Below, one piece after another: positions 59,941-64,000 of a stretch of 64,000 bases of DNA. A program made the position numbers and the translations under genes. Positions within the stretch are counted from its first letter, which is position 1; each line of letters starts with the position of its first letter. This DNA is from Aporrectodea caliginosa (Eukaryota; Annelida; Clitellata; Crassiclitellata; Lumbricidae). The notes under the pieces are model-generated. The model searched no databases and was not told where the DNA came from. It saw only the letters and a list, made by a program, of their open reading frames with translations. The stretch lies in contig JACEVL010000004.1 in NCBI GenBank assembly GCA_020284085.1, positions 471,307 through 535,306 on the forward strand. The letters are read 5' to 3'.

Positions 59941-60504
59941 CCAACACTTAATGTCTTTCGCCTTCTCATGCCTCTGGGTCCATTTCCAAGAAAGCAGTCA
60001 TTAATTTTAAATATTGTTAGCTACAAATTTGAGTAGGATTGAAAATGTAGATAAAATTGATCGTGTTTTTTATGCTAAAATTGATGGTGTTTTTTTATTA
60101 TTCTTTTATTAATTTTTGTGATGGAAAAGATTTGGTAGGCCTACTGAAGTTCGTGGAGAAGGAATCAGTGAGGAATCAGTCAGTAAACATAGTTGTAACA
60201 GTTAACACAGTAAACGTCCCCAGGAGAGTATTTTTTACATGACCTAATAGCAGATAGTCATGGCGGCCGTGGTGAGAATAAGAGCCTTCAATGCGGCCGA
60301 CAGTAACGAAAAGGTTGCGCATTGATTGATAATGTTTAAATTAAACAGATTGATTAGGGAGGTGGTTCAGTACGTCCACGTCGTCTTGACTAGGTCCCGG
60401 CTAAATCTGAATCAAGGAGGAGGGAGAGACCTGATCAGTCGCCTTCACCCCATTGATCATGAAACTCAAAATGACAGGTAACGGCTTCGTTTGGCTCTAA
60501 CCCG

Positions 60505-60665
60505 AATATGTGCACGGGAAAAGAAAAAGAGGAAGGCAGAAGAAACGATGGATGGATATGATAAGGGAGGACTGTGGAGAAATGGGCTGGACGGTTCAGG
60601 AGGCTATGCACCGGGCATGCAACAGAGAGGGATAGTCTTCCATAAACGAGCGGTGCGGGAGCGGG
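60505..60665 (+). pseudogene. RTE-like LINE extreme C-terminus
   Basis: One + frame reads RKRGRQKKRWMDMIREDCGE followed by MGWTVQEAMHRACNREG and a stop. It matches the RTE-like terminal pattern RxRGRPKKRWxDxIxEDL...MGxxxxxAxxxAxDRxxWR. It complements the RTE-like piece at 6905-7231, which ends just before this region of the protein. Confidence 0.72.
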
Positions 60666-60883
60666 AAATCGCCAAGGCCATAAGTCAAGAGGTCTTAGCA
60701 TGCTTGCAACCTTCTATCTAGCGTTACATACGGTACTTTGTCAAATGCCTTGGCAAAATCCAGGTAAATTTACATCTTCAGGTTTCTCTGATCTATTCAT
60801 TCATTCATCCAGGTAATCATGGACAATGTTTACATAGATACAGGCAAGTTTTTTCAAGTAGGTTTCAACGTACATATTTAAAA

Positions 60884-60926
60884 AAGCTACGTAGAGACAT
60901 ATATAATATATGTCTCTACGTAGCTT
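60884..60926. repeat. Perfect 43-bp palindrome
   Basis: Arms of 21 bases (AAGCTACGTAGAGACATATAT and its exact complement) flank a single central base. This would form a strong hairpin or cruciform. It may be a solo palindromic end of an unknown transposon. Confidence 0.95.
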
Positions 60927-61142
60927 GATCTTGCTACTATCGGCTGAAGTTCACTATTATTAGAACTCATTTCGATATTTCACAATCATTTATGAATACC
61001 AAAATATTGATTTGTCTAACTGAAAGTTTTGTGTGGTGAATTACCGTGAATAGGCGCATGAACGCGCTTGATTATCCAATCAAACATCCAGTTTGGCTTG
61101 CTGCATGAACGGATAGCTTCTGCCCAATGCGGATCCGCAGGT

Positions 61143-61433
61143 CAATTCGACCCTAGTATTTATAATCTTCGTTTATTACAATTCAAACTGACACACCGCA
61201 GTATGGTTACAATTCATTGTATGAACGGATGCTCACAGGTTACTACAGGAGTCGAATTTAACTCTTTTGGCGCCATGAAAGGTGCGTCCTACTGCTCATT
61301 TTACCAATGCCATCTGGCGAATGGAAGGCTGAGTCGACCTTTGGGAGGGTAGCGGGAATTGATCCCGCGTCCGTCCTGATCACCTGCTCTTCGTGCCAGA
61401 GTGTTACCGTTACCCTAAACCCCTCCCCGGTTT
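61143..61433 (-). mobile_element. tRNA-derived SINE, family C
   Basis: On the - strand: GGGGAGGGGTTTAGGGTAAC, GGTAACACTCTGGCACGAAG and B-box-like GGGATCAATTCCC, then CAGCCTTCCATTCGCC. Head and body parallel 52500-52766. Confidence 0.62.
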
Positions 61434-62406
61434 ATGGTCAGTGCAAAGAGTAGGTAGGTTAGCATTGAGGCAGGCGCGCAACGGTGAATTGACGTGAAAC
61501 TATATTAAGGTTCCACGTCGAAACTCATATTAAGCTGTGACAGATTTGATCATTTAAAATCATGGGCAAACATTGCAGCAGTTCACAGCAACAGTGGATG
61601 ACTGGAAATTTAACATGTCAGGAGCCAATTCATGATTTAAAATGGGAAGGGTCGAAGTAGCAATGATTCTGTAACGAGAAATAGAATTAGGAAACATGCT
61701 CCTGGTCCGCCGAGATGAAGGTGTGGTGCCAGATCGATTTCGGGGCAAAGAAGTAATCGATTCAGGTGACGTTTTGCCGAAACACAACTTAGTGAGACGA
61801 GGTTTAAATCACTCTGTTGTCCTGTAAGGAAATTTTATATGAAGCAATATTTTATTCAGTAGAGAAAAAGAAGCCGAAGCCGTCTGCGATTGTGATGTGT
61901 GAATTGCATTAATAATTAGGACAACACATGATTTGCCGAAAGAAAGCTTGCTATCAGCTATGAAATTCATGTTGCAACTTCCGTGCAACATGAATAAAGA
62001 GTTATTAAAGACTCCTTGACCACAATACGGTAAAATGGCTTAAGATTCTTACAAAGCACTGATAAATTCCACAGACATCTTTAAACTAAATTGAAGTTAA
62101 GAAGAACACACGTCACCAGATGCGATACTTTTAACAGAAAAAATGATTGTTTTATTAAGATTTAACAAATGATTGTCATCTTCCATCCAGTAAAACAGTT
62201 TAAACTCTAACCTAAAGGTAAAAATTCATCCAAATAAGACATTCTAAATAAGCCTAGTTAGTGAAACATTCTATGTACATGTTCCTGTCATTAAGATGTC
62301 TTTGTTTGAATATCTTACACGTGTATCAGATGTTGAGAAAACATTGATCATCTAAATGCCTACAGAGAGATACTGCTCACTAGAAAAGTTTTTGCAATAA
62401 TGTTGA
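61434..62406. other. No gene recognised
   Basis: Unique AT-rich sequence with only short frames. It lies downstream (3') of the - strand gene ending at 62842 and may include its untranslated region or intergenic DNA. Confidence 0.4.
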
Positions 62407-62481
62407 ATGATGATGATGGTATTAATAATAATAGTAATAATAATAATAATAGTAATAATAATAATAATAATAATAATATTA

Positions 62482-62566
<85 letters not shown>

Positions 62567-62583
62567 GTAATAATAACAATAAT
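62407..62583. repeat. (AAT)n microsatellite
   Basis: ATGATG, AATAGT and then about 110 bases of AAT. Poly-Asn and poly-Leu frames are artefacts. Confidence 0.97.
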
Positions 62584-62841
62584 TTAGCGCACCTTTGGTT
62601 AAAGTTAAACGTTCAACAGACGTTTGGGATGAATTGATCAAAACATCTGTTAAATATTACTGAAGCGGTTCACTGGATCCAACATATGTAAAGAATCCGT
62701 TCAAGAAGATGATTGTGGTTCGCAAAATATCATAAATAATTAAAGAAGATTTCTGCAGCAGGAAGGAATTTTCACATGAAGGAAACGAACATAAACAAAA
62801 TGTTGACTCGTATATTTCATAGATCTCTATCTACAGATCCG

Positions 62842-62927
62842 TCAGCTTCGTGGCCGGATGAAGAGCTTTGTGCCACGGCGTTGTGTCGGTGTGGAAATGT
62901 TGTTCTTAAGATGAGCAAAAATACGAC
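62842..62927 (-). CDS. Last exon of a - strand gene (Cys-rich extracellular module end)
   Basis: Read on the - strand, the acceptor is TAAATTTTTAG before 62927. Two bases complete a Gly codon from the upstream exon, and the frame RIFAHLKNNISTPTQRRG ... TKLFIRPRS ends at TGA (62844-62842). The phase (1) matches the donor of the exon at 63553-63729. The joined sequence passes smoothly from TSWTG into RIFAHLKNN. The GT-LFI-P ending looks like the closing strand of a small extracellular domain. It ends the protein with no membrane helix after it, so the product is probably secreted or anchored by an N-terminal segment outside the window. Confidence 0.72.
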
Positions 62928-63379
62928 CTAAAAATTTAATAGACAATTCAATGATAAACACACTCGCTGCAGAATCATTCAGCGAAGGCCTTAAAATGCG
63001 CTACAGCAGCCTATGTGTCTGCATACATAGATGTCTGCATACATAGGCTACAAACTAGCTTCCTTCCGCTCTATAGAGCACCTTTCTGTGCACCTTGTGG
63101 ACAAACTATCCCTTTTGTGAAATCTTTCACACCCAGTTAGCTACGGACCATGAAGGTAATTATCAGAAACTGACCCGACTTTGAGACTTTTTCTTAAGGC
63201 ATATCGTCCATTCTAAAACTTATTCTCATAATATTCGTGGGATAGCGGCAACGTTGTCCTCAAATAAATTATGATCATTTTATCATTTCTCACCATAAAC
63301 CTTTATTAATCCTTGAAACATGTTCCTGAACTAAACTCTCAGCAGAAAAAGATTAATGCATACTTTACTATCAGCCGCA

Positions 63380-63545
63380 ATAGTTTAAGCGATGGACCGT
63401 TTGCAGTGCAGAGGCAAAAATCTATACAAAACTTTGGGGGGACAGATTCTACGAGGGCCGGATTTTTTGGGGGGGACAGAAGGGCTTAAGTCAAAACTTT
63501 GGCGGGACAGTCCCCCTCAGTTCCCCCATGATTTACGCCACTGAG
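63380..63545 (-). mobile_element. hAT-like transposon end in the - strand gene's intron
   Basis: On the - strand the sequence begins CAGTGGCGTAAATCATGGGG then GAACTGAGGGGGACTGTCCC, the CAGTGGCGTA start of a small hAT-like terminal inverted repeat. GGGGGGACAG phrases recur inside at 63431-63478. The matching other end is unclear. It starts only a few bases from the splice donor at 63552. Confidence 0.45.
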
Positions 63546-63552
63546 TGTATAC

Positions 63553-63729
63553 CTGTCCACGATGTTTCAGAAGAGATGACGAAGCCTTGACAGTCGGAGT
63601 CATAGTCGCACAGATCCTCCGCTTCCTTCTGATCGAAGACGGACACTGTGCAGCCGGACGTTGCTATCGAGTAACGACAACGATAGTCAAACTGACCGGG
63701 CAAATCGCTCTCTTCGATCTTCGTGTAAG
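63553..63729 (-). CDS. Internal exon of the - strand gene: Cys-rich, PAN/apple-like module
   Basis: On the - strand the acceptor is CCTGCGTTTCAACAG and the donor TGGACAG|GTATAC. It is 177 bases, phase 1 in and out, the symmetric class used for shuffled extracellular domains. The product YTKIEESDLPGQFDYRCRYS ... GCTVSVFDQKEAEDLCDYDS ... DCQGFVISSETSWT has four cysteines, with the EAExLCxxDxxCxGFV pattern seen in PAN/apple-like modules. Upstream exons, including any signal peptide, lie beyond the right edge. The family is a suggestion from the pattern. The + strand frame over the same bases (63545-63736) lacks domain logic and is a shadow. Confidence 0.75.
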
Positions 63730-63837
63730 CTGTTGAAACGCAGGGGAAACAAATATAGAGCCTGGGTTACATTTAGCGTCACACCCTCTTTCAGGAATGT
63801 GTCATCAAACGCGGTACGCTTTATCATTGAGTGCGCT

Positions 63838-63939
63838 GATTGACTGACTGACTGACTGACTGACTGACTGACTCTCTGTCTCTGTGTCTGTCTGTCTGTC
63901 TGTCTGTCTCTCTAAAATGTTTGTCTACGTGCCTCTGTT

Positions 63940-64000
<61 letters not shown>
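63838..64000. repeat. (GACT)n-(TGTC)n-(TC)n microsatellites
   Basis: GACT repeats (about eight), TGTC repeats, then a TC run that continues off the right edge. Confidence 0.97.

Larger units (their letters stand above)
58914..60321 (+). mobile_element. hAT (Charlie/ZBED-like) transposon relic
   Basis: The left end CAGGGGTGCGCAATGCGGCC and the right end GGCCGACAGTAACGAAAAGG followed by TTGCGCA are imperfect inverted repeats of the CAGxGGTxxxCAA type known from hAT-Charlie elements. Short GCGGCCG palindromes cluster at both ends. The interior encodes a broken hAT transposase. The right end stops after TTGCGCA and no 8-base duplication is visible, so that end is damaged. Confidence 0.7.

Overview
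This is an animal genome window, almost certainly from a marine invertebrate. It shows split genes with canonical GT/AG introns, a metazoan-type receptor tyrosine kinase, very dense microsatellites and minisatellites, tRNA-derived SINEs, and decayed CR1/L2-like and RTE-like LINEs and hAT DNA transposons. I cannot name the phylum from sequence alone. There are no bacterial operons, and most long open frames are translated simple repeats.

The main gene is a single-pass receptor tyrosine kinase on the + strand. I traced eleven exons from 30322 to the stop codon at 53029, and every intron phase matches across every junction. They encode about 741 residues: a Ser/Gly-rich stretch, an ectodomain with N-glycosylation sequons and a fibronectin-III-like module, one transmembrane helix (exon 5), and a complete kinase with P-loop, Lys, alpha-C Glu, HRD, DFG, activation-loop tyrosines, kinase insert and CW...RP. 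The short tail ends Cys-Ile-Cys. The first traced exon begins in phase 1, so at least one 5' exon with the start codon is missing. A possible signal-peptide exon lies at 8812-9044, but its phase does not join directly.

A second gene enters from the right edge on the - strand. Two phase-compatible exons (63729-63553 and 62927-62842) encode the C-terminal end of a Cys-rich, PAN/apple-like extracellular module and a stop. Its 5' part is outside the window.

Layout: 1-6 kb minisatellites; 6.8-7.4 kb RTE-like remnant; 8-22 kb very large microsatellites, LINE fragments and a three-copy unknown repeat; 22-25 kb SINE cluster; 27-28 kb pyrimidine-rich tract; 29-53 kb the receptor gene, its introns full of SINEs, LINE ends, a zinc-finger fragment and microsatellites; 54.8-55.3 kb a hAT MITE with perfect ends and target duplication; 56-60.7 kb CR1-like LINE pieces on both strands and a hAT transposase relic carrying a nested small element; 62.8-63.7 kb the - strand gene. 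Many microsatellites abut SINE or LINE tails, which suggests that retroposon tails seeded them.
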